Below, piece by piece: positions 12,875 through 24,532 of a DNA stretch of 64,000 bases. How positions within the stretch are numbered: position 1 is the first letter of the stretch; each line of letters opens with the position of its first letter. Both the position numbers and the translations under genes were made by a program. A model generated the notes under the pieces. That model ran no database searches. It worked only from the letters and a program-made list of their open reading frames with translations, and was not told the DNA's origin. This DNA is from Inia geoffrensis (lineage: Eukaryota > Chordata > Mammalia > Artiodactyla > Iniidae). Where the stretch lies: positions 32,775,496 through 32,839,495 of the forward strand of contig CM070900.1 in NCBI GenBank assembly GCA_036417435.1. The letters run 5' to 3'.

Positions 12875-13015
12875 ACTTTTTATTTTATATTGGAGTATAG
12901 TTGATTAACAATGTTGCATTAGTTTCAGGTGTACAGCAAAGTGATTCAGTTATACATATACCTTTATCTATTCTTTTTCAAATTCTTTTCCCATTTAGGT
13001 TGTTACAGAATATTA
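12875..13015 (-). mobile_element. Cetartiodactyl L1 3' end, 5'-truncated, minus strand
   Basis: Antisense of the typical L1 3' end: 'attggagtatagttgattaa', then 'ggtgtacagcaaagtgattc'. This is a young-lineage L1 fragment lying inside the older L1. Its boundaries are approximate. Confidence 0.75.
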
Positions 13016-13696
13016 AACATGATGTTTGTTCTTTTTCTTTTTTTCCTTTCCTGTAGTCTTTTGAAGTAACAACCATATTTTACTCCATTTTCACCCACAA
13101 TTCGCTTTTTAGTTATACTTATTTTATTATTTTTTAAAGAATGCCCTAAAGATTATGCTACCATGTTTGACCTATTAAATTCTATTAAGGTAGTACTGTT
13201 GCCACTACCAGGGCAAAGTAAGGATGTTAGAACTTTTCAAACCCATTTGCTGCTTTCCAGACTTTTATGTAATTGTCATCTATTTTGATTCCAATTATAT
13301 TTATTGTTTTGTAAGTCAGGATACATTTAGATTTATCAACATATTTGTTTTCATTGCTCTTCATTATTTATTGCATCTTCATACTTTTATAAGGGGTCAT
13401 TTTCCTAGTGCTTGAATAATCCCCCTAAATTGTTCTTTTAGCATGTTTCTGCTAATGATAAATGCCATTTTTTCTGGTAATATTATTTTCTCCACTTTTG
13501 ATTTTTCAGGTTGGAAGTTATTCCTTTCAGTACTTTAAATACATCATTTTAATGTCTCTGGTTTCCATTATTTGTGCTAAATATCTATCACTCTTGTTGT
13601 TATACCTTTGAAACTAATGTGTATTTTTTCCCCTAGCTATTGTTTAATATATTCCCTTTATCCTTGGTTAGACTATCATGAATTGAGATGTGTGAA

Positions 13697-13720
13697 TGTG
13701 TGTGTGTGTGTGTGTGTGTG
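13697..13720. repeat. (TG)12 microsatellite
   Basis: Pure TG tract inside the old L1, responsible for the Cys-Val run in the overlapping frame. Confidence 0.95.
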
Positions 13721-14100
13721 TTTTAATTTATACTGCTGGCAGTTTAGAGAAAAACGTCCTAGATCTGTACATTGATGTCATTCATCAGATTTGGAAAATT
13801 CCTGGCCATTGTATCTTTAAAGATTGCTTCTGTCTTATTCAATTCTCTCTTCTCCTTTTAGAACATTACACATACGATAGACCTTTTTGTACTAGTCTAC
13901 ACATCTCAAATGTTCTTTTATGTAGTACATTAGTTTTCTCTTTTGCTACTAAACCAAACTGTTGGCTTTATAATTTCTACTTAATTTTGCAGTTCTAGAA
14001 TTTCTGTTTAATTATTATTTATCCTAATGTTTAATTCTCATATTCTTATCTATTTTCTTGAACATAATAATGAGCAATTCTAAAGTCTGGAACTCCAGTT

Positions 14101-14694
14101 TTTGAATTGCTAAAATCAAGATTCCAGTAGAAACTTCACCGAGATTTTTAGCCTCCATTCCTTTCTGCTTGGCTTTTTAGTCCTCTGTCCTGCCCAGAAT
14201 ATGCATCAATAAATGCCTCAATTAGGCAAGAACCACAGAACGTCAGATCCATTTGGTGTTTGCTGTTTCCTTCTCTCTAGAACCTCAGCTTCTGCAGTCC
14301 TGACTTCCTTCATAACCCTGATTTCCATCTTCCATCTACTCAACCTGAGGGGACAGCCAAAAGCTCTGAGCCACTATTCTCTGCCCATACTACTTATGAA
14401 CCAGAGAACAATTTTAAGGAAAAGTGGAGGAGACGGTTCGGTTTACCTCACCCTTTTCTTCAGAATCTTTAACACCTAAGTCCTGGATGCTTTGGTTGCT
14501 TTACTATGCCTTTCACAGTTTTACTTATCCTTTATGATTGTTCTACATTGTGGGTTAGCAAGATACAAGCTATTCTATCATAGCCAAAAGGAGAAATATC
14601 CTAGCTCAGAGTTTTCAAAACTTCAAAGTTTGAAGCTTAAGACAGACTGGAAGAAAAATCAGTGTACCTTTGGTCAGTTGTCATAATTTTCTTT
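14101..14694. other. Unassigned, possibly L1 5' UTR continuation
   Basis: This is more GC-rich than the adjoining L1 ORF text and contains an 88-codon frame (14213-14479) with no recognisable motif. It may be the antisense 5' UTR of the preceding L1, but I cannot confirm that. Confidence 0.4.
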
Positions 14695-14709
14695 AAAAAA
14701 GTGGTATTA

Positions 14710-14915
14710 GGGGCTTCCCTGGTGGCGCAGTGGTTGAGAGTCCACCTGCCGATGCAGGGGACACGGGTTTGCACCCCAGTCCGGGAAGATCCCACATGCT
14801 GCGGAGTGGCTGGGCCCGTGAGCCATGGCCGCTGAGCCTGCGTGTCCGGAGCCTGTGTTCCGCAACGGAAGAGGCCACAGCAGTGAGAGGCCCGCGTACC
14901 GCAAAAAAAAAAAAA
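14710..14915 (+). mobile_element. CHR-type SINE, short form
   Basis: Complete copy with poly-A tail. The target duplication AAAAAAGTGGTATTA lies at 14695-14709 and 14916-14930. Near-consensus body with few substitutions. Confidence 0.96.
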
Positions 14916-15276
14916 AAAAAAGTGGTATTATAGATTGAAATATAAGTTGGGAAATTGTTAAGTCCAAATTGGTAATCAACCTATCCATTATGAATATGGG
15001 GGGGGAAGGGAGAAACTACAGGATATGGAATAAAAGGACCTATTTTTAAACCCCAGTAATGAGATTCACTAGCTCTAGGACCATGGCTGATCACATAAAA
15101 CTTCTGAGGGTTGGTTTTTGTCTGTTAAGAGGAATAATAATTAGTGAGATTAAATGACATTTTAATGTGAAAATTATTTGTAAATTGAAATGCAATATGA
15201 AAATATAAGATAAAACCAATTGTGATACCAAAGAAATAAAGAAAACTTGCAGAAATATTTATATTAAAAAGGGTCA

Positions 15277-15465
15277 AGGCTTCCCTGGTGGCCCAGTGGC
15301 TGAGAATCCGCCTGCCGATGCAGGGGACACAGGTTCGTGGCCCGGTCTGGGAAGATCCCACATGCCGCAGAGCGGCTGGGTCTAGGAGCCATGGCCGCTG
15401 AGCCTGTGCATCTGGAGCCTGTGCTCCGCAACGGGAGAGGCCCGCGTACCGGGAAAAAAAAAAAA
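15277..15465 (+). mobile_element. CHR-type SINE, short form, with small 3' deletion
   Basis: Target duplication AAAAAGGGTCA at 15266-15276 and 15466-15476. The usual 'ccacaacagtgaga' segment before the tail is missing, so 'gggagaggcccgcgtacc' is joined directly. The A box reads TGGCCCAGTGG. Confidence 0.95.
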
Positions 15466-15609
15466 AAAAAGGGTCATATTTTGAAGAACTTAAGTTGACG
15501 TATACTAATCTGCTCCATACATAAAAGCAAGCATTATGGGTTCTGAGAAGGTATTTGGCAATGGGTTTTTATTTACTCAAAACATACCTAACTAAAACAT
15601 GATCTCTAT

Positions 15610-17985
15610 AAAAGGAAATAGAAAATGTGAGTAGACTATGACAATAAAGAGATTGAATCAGTAATCAAAAATATACCTACAAAGAAAAGCCCAGATATAG
15701 ATGATTTCACTGGTGAATTCTACAAAATATTTAAAGAATTGAAAAGACATCATAAGGAAACTATAAACCAATATCTCTTGTGAATACTGACAAACAAATC
15801 TTCAGCAGGATACTAGCAAACCAAACCCAACAACATGAAAAAAGATTATACACCATGACCATCTGGGCTTTATCCCAGGAAGGCAAGAATAAATATGCAT
15901 AAAATCAATTAATGTAATAGAACATATCAACCAATAAAATTAAAAACCAAAACCACATAATCATCATTAAATTTCAGAAAAAGCATTTGCAGAAAACCCA
16001 ACACCCTTCCATAATAAAAACACTCAACGATCTAGGAATAGAGGAAAACTCACTCAACATGATAAAGGGCATCTATGAAAAACCCACAGCTAACATCAAC
16101 TTAATTATGAAAGGTTGGGTGCTTTTCTCTAAAGATCAGGAACAAGATAAGAATGTTTGCTCTCTTTACTTCTACTAAACATTTTACTGAGGATTGTAGT
16201 CAGGACATTAGGACAAGAAAATGAAAAAAAGGGCACTTAAACTGGAAAAGAAGAAATAGAACGATATTTACAGATGATATGAACTTACACATAGAAAATT
16301 CTAAGGAATCTACTAAATGAGTTCAACAAGGCTAGAGGATACAAGATCAATATAAAAAGCCAATAAAATTCCTATACTATAGCAATGAACAGTCTAAAAA
16401 TGAAATTAAGAAAATAGCTCCACTTAACAATAACATCAAAAAGAATAAAGTGCTGCCTAGAAATAAATTTAACAAAAGGAGTGTTAGATTCCTACTCTGA
16501 AAACTACAAAACATTGTTGAAAGAAATTAAAGAAGCTTTAAATGAACAGAAAGACATCCCATAATCACGGTTCAGAAAGCTTAATATGGTTAAGATGGCA
16601 AAACTTTCCAAATTGATACACAGATTCACTGCAATTTCTACAGAATTCCAACTAGTGTCTTTGTAGAAATAGACAAGCTAACCCTAAAGTTCATACGGAA
16701 ATTCAAGGGACTCAGAATAGCCAAAACCATCTTGAGAAGGAAGAACAAAGCTGGAGAACTCATACTTCCTGACTTTAAAAGTTAGTACAAAGCAGCTGTA
16801 ATCAAGACAGCATGGTACCAGCATAGGATAGATATATAGATCAAAGGACTAGAACTGAGTATCCAGAAATCAGCTTCGGATTTGGTAGCGGTTTCTTAAG
16901 CATGACACCAAGCATAAGCAACAAAATTTTTAAAAGATAAATTGAATTTCATCAAAATTAAAAACATTTGTGCTTGGAAAAAAAACCGGTATTAGGAAAG
17001 TGAAATCATGACCTACAGAATGTGAGAAACTACCTGCAAATCATATATCTGATAAGGTACTTGTATCTAAAATACATAAAGAGTTCTTACAACTCAATAA
17101 TAAAAACAATAACCCAATTACAAAATGAGCAAAGGATTGACTAGACATTTCTCCGAAGAAAATATACAAATGACCAACAAGCATGTGAAAAGATGCTCAA
17201 TTTCACTAGTTATTAGGGAAATGCAAATCAAAACCGCAATGAGATACCACTTCACCCCCACTAGTACGGCTCGAAACAAAAAGTCAGATAACAACAGGAG
17301 TTCATAAAGATGCAGCAAACTTGGAACCACTATACACTGCTTGTGGGAATGTAAAACAGTGCAGCTGCTTTGGAAATCAGTCTGTCAAATCATCAAAAAC
17401 TTAAGCACAGAATTACTGTTTTACCACGCAATTACACTCCTAGGTTTATACTGAAGGGAAATGAACACATATATCCAAACAAAAACAGCATTATTAATAA
17501 TAGGCAACATGCAGAAACAACCTAAATGTTCATTAATATGTGGCATAATATGTGGTACATATGGATAAACAAAATGTGGCACACCCATGAGATGCAATAT
17601 TATTCAGCAACAAAAAGAAATGAAATCCTGATACATTCTTCAACATGGATTAACCTTGAAAACATTATGCTAAGTGAAATAATACAGTTACAAAAGACCA
17701 CATATTATTTTATGAAGTATTCAGAATAGGCAAATCTATAGAGACAGAAAGTTAATGATTGCCTTGGGATGAGGAGAGTTGCGGGGATTGGAGAATAACA
17801 GCTAAAGGGAATAGGGTTTCTTTTGGGGGGGGTGACAAAAATGTTCTAAAATTGTGGTTGTGATGCTTGCACAACTCTGTGAATATAGTAAATACCATTG
17901 AACTGTATAGTTTAAATGGGCAAATTGTATGGTATGTAAATTATATCTTGATAAAGCTACTATCCCCACCCAAAAAAGGGGGTAC
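15610..17985 (+). mobile_element. Old L1 LINE, 3' part (ORF2 to 3' UTR)
   Basis: 5'-truncated L1M on the plus strand. The ORF2 reverse-transcriptase region starts near 15640 ('aagcccagatatagatgatttcactggtgaattc'-like text). The RT catalytic block is decayed to Ile-Phe-Thr-Asp-Asp near 16265. The C-terminal ORF2 text runs to about 17730 and the 3' UTR ends in 'ttgataaagctactatcc' with a short A run. Every frame holds stops. A 63-codon frame (15987-16178) is a surviving scrap of RT. Confidence 0.85.
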
Positions 17986-18208
17986 ATGTATTCAGCACTA
18001 GTACTAGGTACTACAAGGCTTAAAATATATTAATCCCTGATTTTGATAAATATAATAAAGTCTACAGAAAAAAGATACAGATTTTTTTCAGTTTTTTTTA
18101 AAAACTTTTTTTTAAAGCACACTGATAAATACCTATTTGCCTCCTTTTTTAGATTCTAACTTTCAATTGTTTTAAAAATCTTCACACGTCTAAAAGTAGG
18201 GTGTATCT

Positions 18209-18553
18209 CGGGACTTCCTTGGTGGCGCAGTGGTTAAGAATCCGTCTGCCAATGCAGGGGACACGGGTTCGAGCCCTGGTCCGGGAAGATCACACATGCC
18301 GCGGAGCAAGTAAGCCCGTGCGCCACAACTACTGAGCCTGCGCTCTACAGCCTGTGAGCCACAACCACTGAGCCTGTAAGCCACAACTACTGAAGCCTGC
18401 ATGCCTAGAGCTCTGCAACAAGAGAAGCTATCACATGAGAAGCCTGCGCACCGCAACAAAGAGTAGCCCCCGCTCGCCGCAAAGAGAGAAAGCCCGCGCG
18501 CAGCAACAAAGACCCAACGCAGCCATAAATAAATAAATTTATAAAAAATCAAA
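18209..18553 (+). mobile_element. CHR-type SINE, long form
   Basis: Head 'ggacttccttggtggcgcag', the full long-form body, and an AATAAATAAATT tail. The flanking duplication is diverged (TAGGGTGTATCT at 18197-18208, TAGGGTATACCT at 18554-18565), which fits an older insertion. The 120-codon minus-strand frame here is SINE-derived. Confidence 0.93.
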
Positions 18554-18565
18554 TAGGGTATACCT

Positions 18566-19284
18566 TAAAATCAAGGTATAATTTAATTCAGGTTACCATC
18601 CCTCATAAGAACTATGACTGATTCTTTTTCAATAACTTAGAATCAAATAAATGTTGAGGAATGTAATGGAAAATAATTTGTATTATACAGGTCTAATCTC
18701 ATTGTGAATTCATGCAAGAAGTCCCATACTACTGAGATCTGAAATGGTCAGAGAAGCCTTTGTCAAGATATGTGCTCAAAGAAGTCTTTGAAGACTGGGC
18801 AAGGCACAGATTGGGGGGAAAAGCAAAAAAGAACTTTTCAGGCACTTTTTACAGAATTTCTGCAGATGCCATATACTTTCATTCCCTTTTGCTTCTATTT
18901 CTATGCCCTTGCTTTTAACCATCTTGGACACACACATCTGCTGCATATAATCATCCAAATAAAAAATGAGGTCCTTGTCTTTTCCTTTCATAAACCACAT
19001 ATTACCCATACAAATACCTCACACCATTCAAGATAAAATGGATAAAAACAGAGGATTTTTAAATAAAAGATGAGGAAATTACAATGATTCTCTGATAGTC
19101 TATTGTTTTATTCATACATGAGCAGTGATTATATTTATAGGAAATCCAAATTCATACAGGGATTTTACATTTTACATAATTTCTTTCATCCTCCTCGAAT
19201 GTTACATCAAGAGCTACACAACTAACTAATCCCACAAAACAATACAGGATAAGCCCAGGCATCATTTCCTTTAAAAACTAGACA
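18566..19284. other. Unassigned non-coding DNA
   Basis: No repeat family or gene recognised. Overlapping 88- and 77-codon frames sit on opposite strands (18770-19036), as expected by chance. Confidence 0.5.
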
Positions 19285-19425
19285 GAATAGTGTAATTGTT
19301 AAGAGCTCAGGCCAGTTTCAAAACCAAAACTCTGTCATTACTATCTGTAAGACCTTGTGCATATTCCCTAATCTCTGAGTCTCAATTTCCTCATCTTAAA
19401 GTGAGAATAATAGTAATATTTAGCT
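19285..19425 (+). mobile_element. MIR SINE fragment
   Basis: Follows MIR order: 'gttaagagctcagg', 'gtaagaccttgtgcatat', then 'tctcaatttcctcatcttaaa' and 'gagaataatagtaatatt'. Highly diverged. Confidence 0.65.
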
Positions 19426-19504
19426 GTAAGAAAATGGATTTGTTTTCATAGTCTTCATATGAATTTAGTATCAGAACCACTCAGATAAAAGATTATTAAA
19501 TCAG

Positions 19505-19711
19505 GGCTTCCCTGGTGGTGCAGTGGTTGAGAGTCCGCCTGCCGATGCAGGGGACGCGGGTTGGTGCCCCGGTCCGGGAGGATCTCACATGCCGTGGAGC
19601 GGCTGGGCCCGTGAGCCATGGCCGCTGAGCCTGCGCGTCCGAAGCCTGTGCTCCGCAACAAGAGAGGCCACAACAGTGAGAGGCCTGCGTACCACACACA
19701 CACACAAAAAA
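19505..19711 (+). mobile_element. CHR-type SINE, short form, CA-rich tail
   Basis: Target duplication ATTATTAAAyCAG at 19492-19504 and 19712-19724, with one mismatch. The tail begins with a CACACACACACACA stretch (about 19692-19706) before the A run, unlike other copies. Confidence 0.95.
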
Positions 19712-20179
19712 ATTATTAAACCAGAGTTGAAGTAGACTTCAGGGAAATGGATTTATGTAGTTCAAGAAAACTAAAGGAAGCTGTAAATTTACTTTCTGTT
19801 TCCAGTTAAGGATATAGATTTAATATTACTAAGTTTGGTTTCAGAATCATGAGTGTCTCATTACTGGAAAGATTCCCTTAAAGGGGAACATAGTTTGTGC
19901 AATTTTCTGAATAGTGACACAAAAAATGACTGTGGCATGGCAAAAATGATGATCTCAGGTCTGCCAAAAGCTTATCAGTAGTTCTGGGTGATCTCCTGTT
20001 AAGGTCTCTGGAACACATAGGAATTATGCTAAAATATGCTGAAACTGGTCCTGCTTTCTCTCAGCATACACCTCACTTACACAAAGACTTTGCATCCTTG
20101 ACTAATTAACTCAGGCTCACAATCTAACCTACAGAGGATCTCTGTGTAAGTGCCAGTCTCTTCCCGGGATCTGTAACCT

Positions 20180-20285
20180 CCTAGGCCGCTGTGTGCACAT
20201 AAGCATGTAACATATTCAAAGTGCTTAGCAGGATGCCTGCTATAGAGTAAAGCCCTAAATAAACACGAGTTAGGACTGCATGAAG
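20180..20285 (+). mobile_element. MIR SINE 3' fragment
   Basis: 'aaagtgcttagcaggatgcctgctatagagtaaagccctaaataaa' order matches the MIR 3' half ('agtgcctggcacatagtaggcgctcaataaa'). Confidence 0.55.
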
Positions 20286-20774
20286 GTGATGACACTGATT
20301 ATGAAATGAACAGATGCACATATGATGTCAGCATTCTATTTTGGTGGATGATCAATAAGACAGGAGGAGGGGAAGTGTCTCCTTTACTCCTCGAAAGCTC
20401 CTGGCATGAAAGAATAGGGATTTTAATCAGAATCTTGCTTCTCCTCGTTTTCTGAGAATTTTAGACTAAGATAATTAAAGGCAATGTGATGTAATCCAGA
20501 AATGACCTCAAGGATCACTTGTTTCCCTTTGTATTTAAACTAAAATTGGAGAGATGGATATTAAATTAAGGTGGAATCTGACATCCCAATCGTGGTCATC
20601 TTTGTGATTCAGAGGGAGTCTGTGTTCAAAGTTTAATGCAACAATGTTTCACTCACTTAGCAGACCACCGCGCAAAATCACCCAGAAGACACAGAGAAGA
20701 TCTAAAGGCCCCTCAGCGTGAAAGTGATACATACGGATGAATTACCATAGCCTCTGTTTCTGTCTCCCTTCTAT

Positions 20775-20905
20775 TAAAGATTTGCCATTACCAGCTTTGT
20801 AGCCTCACGCAAAATACTTAACCTCTCCAAGTCTCATTACACTCACTTGTGAAATGGAAAAAGTAGAAGCCACCTCATACGTTGTGTGGGCATTATTATT
20901 ATCAT
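20775..20905 (+). mobile_element. MIR SINE fragment
   Basis: 'ccagctttgtagcc', 'aaaatacttaacctctccaagtctcatt', 'gtgaaatgg' and 'cacctcatacgttgtgtgg' follow the MIR core in order. Confidence 0.65.
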
Positions 20906-21916
20906 TTCACCATTATAAGCATTATCAAAATGTCTTAATTAAAAAGGACAGAATAAAAGGAAACCAAGGTTATTCAGAAGCCGTGACATAGTATCCATCT
21001 TCCTTTCTAACTTCGTCTATAAAACAGCCCTCAACTCTTCCTACATTTCAGATACCTCAAAATACTAGTTGCTTCTATGAAGAGAAAAATGTTCCCTACC
21101 CTTCCAGTTCTGCGGGGATCAAGCCATTAGCCACCGCACTCGCCCACCCACAGTGCACCCTGAGCGGAATTCAGGACGGAGAAAAACAGGAAGTAGTCTG
21201 TGCTGTGGATATACTGGTCCTTAGACAGCAAGATACATATCTAAGGAAAATTTTCAATGACCCCCAGATTCTTGCACCTAAGAGCACTAAAATCATTAAC
21301 TTAAAACATCTATTCTTTGTGATTAGCAGTAATATTTTTATGCTTCACCACGTATTTTCCCAGCAAAGAAAAAGTTCATCTATAACTGGGCTCCTCCCTT
21401 CCCTCTTTGGAGCAGTTCTTCCACGGTATCTGAGAGGCTGTCTCCTGGGTTATCATCCTCAGTAAGGCACGTGAACAAAAGTTAACTCACAATTTTACAC
21501 TGTGCGTTTTCATTTCAGTGGACACTCCTTAATTGCACTTAATTCTTTCCTTCTCAAACATCAGTTAAGCACCTGCTATCTTTCAGGGCACTGAAATACA
21601 ACAGTGAAACAACTTGGACCCTGTCCTCAGGGAATTTACAAGGTAGTAAAAGGCCATTACTGACATTTCTCTTAATCTAAACATAATTCTCTACTACCAA
21701 CTTCCACTCAGGAAACACTTTCCAATACATCCAAACAGTCTAGATCTGTCTGCCTTCTTCTCTTGTTACATTTTTTTTTTAACTTTGAATATAGCACTTA
21801 AAACACTGGGTTATACAGAACAGTTAGTAGTATACACAGTAAATTCCATTTTGGAAAAGATGGCGTCATTTTTTTATACAGGGTCTCATTTCTGTGTATC
21901 CAACAGTACTAGTTAG

Positions 21917-22086
21917 CTATATCTATCATCAGACATGACACCTTAATATACCTTCAATATACCTACCTATATCTATCATCAAACATGACACCTTAATAAA
22001 CCTTAAATATACCCACCTATATCTATCATCAGACATTATACCTTAATATACCTAAATATATCTAATATACATTAAATATACCTACA
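21917..22086. repeat. Minisatellite, 50-bp period, three units
   Basis: Units begin with CTATATCTATCATCA at 21917, 21967 and 22017, exactly 50 bp apart. They share 'acatgacaccttaatatacc'-type text. The third unit is lengthened by extra 'taaatatatctaatata' sequence before the closing 'aatatacctac'. Units differ at several positions, so the array is not newly formed. Confidence 0.9.
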
Positions 22087-22430
22087 CCAAATAATAATAC
22101 CTATATTCCTTTGGCATTTTATATTTTCAAAACCCATTCTCACATACCTCTTCTTTTAACCTCACAATAACTTCTACAATACATTAATGTGAAAGAAAAT
22201 AAGTCTGCTTTAATGAGCTGCCAAAAGTCACCAAAAGTTAGAGCTGGGGAATCTAGAACAAAAGACTTACAACTCCTGTTTCAGTGACTTTTACATGAGG
22301 AGCTCATTGCCTTCTAAGAGCCATCCTACGATTTGTCCATTTTCAGACAGGCTTTAAAGAAACATTTCAGCAGGAGATTGGAAGTTAGAAATGAGAAAGA
22401 CCAGGAGAATAAAAGATTTATTACCTTCCA
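22087..22430. other. Unassigned non-coding DNA
   Basis: No gene seen. 'ccaaaagtcaccaaaagttagagctggggaatctagaac' near 22220 hints at an antisense MIR piece but is too short to call. Confidence 0.4.
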
Positions 22431-22786
22431 GGGCTTCCCTGGTGGCACAGTGGGTTAAGAATCCACGTGCCAATGCAGGGGACACGGGTTCAAGCCCTGG
22501 TTCAGGAAGATCCCACGTGCTGCGGAGCCACTAAGCCCGTGCGCCACAACTACTGAGCCTGCACTCGAGAGCCCGCGAGCCACAACTACTGAAGCCCGTG
22601 CACCTAGAGCCCGTGCTCCGCAACAAGAGAAGCCACCGCAACGAGAAGCCCGCACACCATGACGAAGAGTAGCCCCCACTCGCCGCAGCTAGAAAAAGCC
22701 TGAGCACAGCTATGAAGACCCAACACAGCCACACAGCCCACAATTAATTAATTAATTAATTAAATTTAAAAAAGAAAAAAAAAAAG
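22431..22786 (+). mobile_element. CHR-type SINE, long form
   Basis: Complete long form ending in a (TTAA)n-containing tail at about 22743-22765 and an A run. No clean target duplication was found, consistent with age. Confidence 0.92.
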
Positions 22787-23611
22787 GAGACATTTGGGTC
22801 AGTCGAGGGACATATAATGGACTAAAACAGACTAGGTTGAAATCGTCATGCTTCTACATTGTCAAAGATGAACAGGCATGAGACTCCTGAATTCCAGTGA
22901 CCTCTGTTCTTTCACCTCACCACTACCTCCACAGTCATTTGGATGAGCCCATGCAATGAAGCAAAAACTCCCCACTGGTGCTGAGCTCATCCCTTTCTCC
23001 TAAATTTCAGAGTGACAGAGGGACTGTTATTTTATTGTCTATAAAAAAATAAATGGCTTTGAAGCTGGGGGGGAAAAGGGGACTGAGAAGAGTACAGATT
23101 TTAAAGCAAGAAGATACTCCTACTTCCTGAAAATTTGCTAGGTTCAAAATGTAGCCCACCAATGCACTCAGTGTTGCTCTCTATTCTACCTCCCCAATGT
23201 TGGACGTACACTTTCTAAAAGGATCTTAGTCTCCAGGTGTTTGTTTTCCAAGCTCTCCCAAGTTTTAATTATCAATTCACATGATAGGTCTAAAATCAAG
23301 TACAGGAACAGATTTGTTGCCATGGGGACAAGGCTCTGTGCATAAAATATCAGCCCTGTTGGCCAACTGGCAACTCTGTTTGCACACTCTTGCAATTACT
23401 TCCAGGTCATTAGGCCCATCTTGAGCAGATATTTTACTGTCACTAAGAAAAGTGGTGTAATGACATTCAGTGATTTCATGATAATAGTCATAAAAGACAG
23501 GGGCAAGTGATGCCAGCAAGGAAGACTTACAGGCACTGAATCTGAGCTAAATTTTATAAGAAAAAAAATATTCAGAAGAAAACTAGCATTATCATACACT
23601 AATTACCAATA
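22787..23611. other. Unassigned non-coding DNA
   Basis: No repeat family or gene recognised. Three overlapping minus-strand frames (23186-23599, up to 80 codons) have no familiar motif. Confidence 0.45.
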
Positions 23612-24036
23612 GATTTGTTTTATCCAACAAAACTATATTGAGGGCTTACAGTTAGCCAGACACTGTTCTAGGTGCTAAAAAATAGAGCTTTGGAGAAAAC
23701 AGACAATGTACCAGAATGTATTAGTTGTAAGTGCAATGAAGAAAATAAAACTAGGTGATGTATCAGAAAATGATGACCAGGGACTTAATAATACAGAAGT
23801 TCTCCCTGAAGCATCACACTTAAACTTAGACCCAAATGCCAAAAAGTACCCAGTCATTTGGAAATCAAGTAAAAGCTGAGATATCTGGTACAAAGCCTGT
23901 GAGACAGGAATAAACTTTGCATGCTTTAGAAACAATAATAACAACTAAAAAAAAAAAAAGCAAGTCTGGCTAGAGAATATTAACCTAGAGGAAAGGACTG
24001 GAGAAATAGAGTAGATCATGTAAGGCCTGGTAGGCC
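23612..24036 (+). mobile_element. Ancient mammal-wide repeat, copy 1, family unassigned
   Basis: Opens with 'agacactgttctaggtgct' and closes with 'tagatcatgtaaggcctggtaggccc', phrases that occur in the same order in a common ancient repeat that I remember but cannot name safely. The next repeat starts again with the same opening motif. Confidence 0.45.
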
Positions 24037-24046
24037 CATATAATTG

Positions 24047-24283
24047 TACTAAATATTTACTGAAAACCTGGTATGTACCAGGCACTATTGTAAATTCCAG
24101 AGTTATATCAGTGAACAAAAGGGCAAATTCCCTGACCTCAGGGAGTTCACTGTCTACTTATTAGAGACAGACAGTAAACAAATTTTTAAAAATGCAATGC
24201 TATGGAGAAAATATAAAAGGCCTAAGGAGTATAATTGCTATGTGGTGGGGAGAGGCATGCTATATGATACAGAGTATTATGGT
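24047..24283 (+). mobile_element. Ancient repeat, copy 2, left part
   Basis: 'ccaggcactattgtaaattcc', 'cagtgaacaaaagggcaaattccctgacctcaggg' and 'gagacagacagtaaacaaat' form the same opening as copy 1. The element is cut at 24283 by an LTR nest and resumes near 25377. Confidence 0.5.
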
Positions 24284-24532
24284 AAGTGAAGGATGACTGC
24301 AAATTCTTTGCCACTCCTTACATTAAGATGTTGAGTCTGATTCCCTTACCCTTGAACCTGTGCTAGCCTTGATGACTTTCTTCAACAATAGGATCCAGTG
24401 AAAGTGATTTTCTGAGACTTGTGCAGCTAGAACATTACAATCCTTGTGGGTCCTACCCAGGTCTCTTGGAACAGTCTTTCTGGGAGCTGTTGAGAGCATC
24501 ACATGGGAGAAGTCACACATAGACACTCCGGT
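24284..24532 (+). mobile_element. MLT1-like LTR (outer), left part
   Basis: The start 'gatgactgcaaattctttgccactcc' is a typical MLT1-like beginning. It is interrupted at 24532 by a second LTR of the same superfamily and continues at 25118. Confidence 0.6.

Larger units (their letters stand above)
7937..14100 (-). mobile_element. Old L1 LINE, nearly full length, minus strand
   Basis: Read on the minus strand, this follows the L1M layout. The 3' UTR lies at about 7937-8400, the ORF2 C-terminal part either side of the Tigger insert, the ORF2 middle to endonuclease region at about 10.3-12.5 kb, and ORF1/5' text up to about 14.1 kb. On the plus strand it shows the usual antisense L1 phrases, such as 'gatgactaataaaattgagcac' at 9470 and 'ttcttctttgacccatgagtta' at 12140. 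All frames are destroyed. Removing the three inserts leaves about 4.9 kb. Old lineage (L1M), inferred from divergence. The 5' limit is uncertain and could reach 14.69 kb. Confidence 0.8.
19725..21916. other. Mostly unassigned DNA with scattered ancient repeats
   Basis: Two MIR pieces (20180-20285, 20775-20905) are listed separately. Positions 21560-21660 resemble the 'cagtgaaacaacttggaccctgtcctcagggaattt' type of ancient repeat seen again at 24.1 kb and 52.8 kb. No gene is recognised; the longest frame is 86 codons (21205-21465), without motif. Confidence 0.45.
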
